From the NCBI GenBank assembly GCA_027575765.1, contig JANBPT010000159.1, forward strand, positions 1-64,000: a stretch of 64,000 nucleotides of DNA. The letters run 5' to 3'. Source of the stretch: Tieghemiomyces parasiticus (taxonomy: Eukaryota; Kickxellomycota; Dimargaritomycetes; Dimargaritales; Dimargaritaceae). The position numbers and the translations under genes were made by a program. This document shows positions 63,288 through 64,000 of this stretch, in pieces. A model generated the notes under the pieces. That model searched no databases, had not been told where the DNA came from, and was given only the letters and a program-made list of their open reading frames with translations. Position 1 is the first letter of the stretch, and each line of letters opens with the position of its first letter.

Positions 63288-64000
63288 GCGCAGATTAAAG
63301 GGCGAAGCCAGAGATCAGCGAAGCGGATGTGACCGTTCGATCAGCGATGTGTAGATTAATATGCAATAGGCCCGACCGTATTTGGGGATGGAGAGGCGGA
63401 ATCCCTGTGGCGACGCGAATGCTGTGTGACAGAGATGGACGTAAGGTATAAAAAATGACCTAATCAAAGGGGGGCGTCTGCGTAATGTGTTCAGCCATGA
63501 GCAGGGAGAAGGGCTGCAGCTACTGGTGCGAGCAGTATGTGAGATGAAATGGCTGATCCCTAAGGCACTGGAACTCGACAGGGAGGGCCACCTGGGCGGA
63601 GTGGTGTGACAAGTGACGTTGGTGAGTGGAATAGGTTTGCAGCTTAATTCAGAGGCAAGCAATCTGCACGACAGGTGGATATGCCTGGCATACCACGTAG
63701 TCCTCACATTTTGGATAATGCGGACGATACCACGGGTAACTCACAACTGATGCAACCCATGGAAGCCCGGTGGCCTTGGGTAACTTAAAGAGCGGAATTG
63801 ACTGGCAATACCATTCGAGGAGGTCACGCATGACCCGTCGCCCTACAGGCTCCATACACCGAGTCTAGCTGCCTCTGTCGCGGTTCTGGTGCTCGCCGTT
63901 AGATCGAAAATCGGAGGAGGATAATATTGAACCTATGGTCACTCTAATACGCCCGCGCATAATCCGGCCCAGCCTACTCAGTTCGAGTCGGCACTCCCCC
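63288..64000. other. UFD2 upstream region
   Basis: The UFD2 promoter and the window edge. Minus-strand frames at 63315-63707 and 63649-63855 have no motif. Confidence 0.45.

Overview
The window looks like nuclear DNA of a fungus. Most multi-exon genes have short introns with GTAAGT/GTAGGT-type donors and CAG/TAG acceptors, start codons often sit in CCACCATG-like contexts, and the recognisable proteins are fungal or pan-eukaryotic housekeeping ones (mitochondrial ATP synthase subunit d, Rad14/XPA, CAF-1 large subunit, Ufd2, a Spo71-like double-PH protein). The large number of lineage-specific genes, the loose gene spacing and the CRN-like paralogues point weakly to an early-diverging, zygomycete-grade fungus; this placement is inference. 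No rRNA, CRISPR or prokaryotic operon structure was seen.

Layout. 0-4 kb: AT-rich gene-poor DNA with one tRNA-Leu(CAG). 4-9 kb: a TMEM198-like membrane protein, a small secreted protein, and a five-exon RAD14/XPA gene that only appears when exons from several frames are joined. 9-14 kb: two paralogous CRN-like NTPase-fold proteins whose P-loop has lost its lysine. 16-23 kb: ATP7, a repeat-containing protein with a Gag-like C-terminus, and a DHA2-type MFS transporter. 25-31 kb: a TPR-like protein (three exons) and a polyQ protein with a conserved C-terminal region. 34-38 kb: a six-exon CAF-1 large subunit gene with a 27-nt micro-exon. 41-47 kb: one very long single-exon Spo71-like gene. 49-53 kb: three related small two-exon genes, the third a pseudogene. 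56-59 kb: a secreted subtilisin. 60-63 kb: UFD2.

The genes do not form one pathway. Three groups are worth study: the degenerate P-loop pair, the Gag-like repeat protein, and the small-protein cluster with an SH3/LSm-like second exon, which is the best candidate for an undescribed family. Exon joins were deduced by hand from splice consensus, reading phase and family similarity, so they need transcript confirmation.
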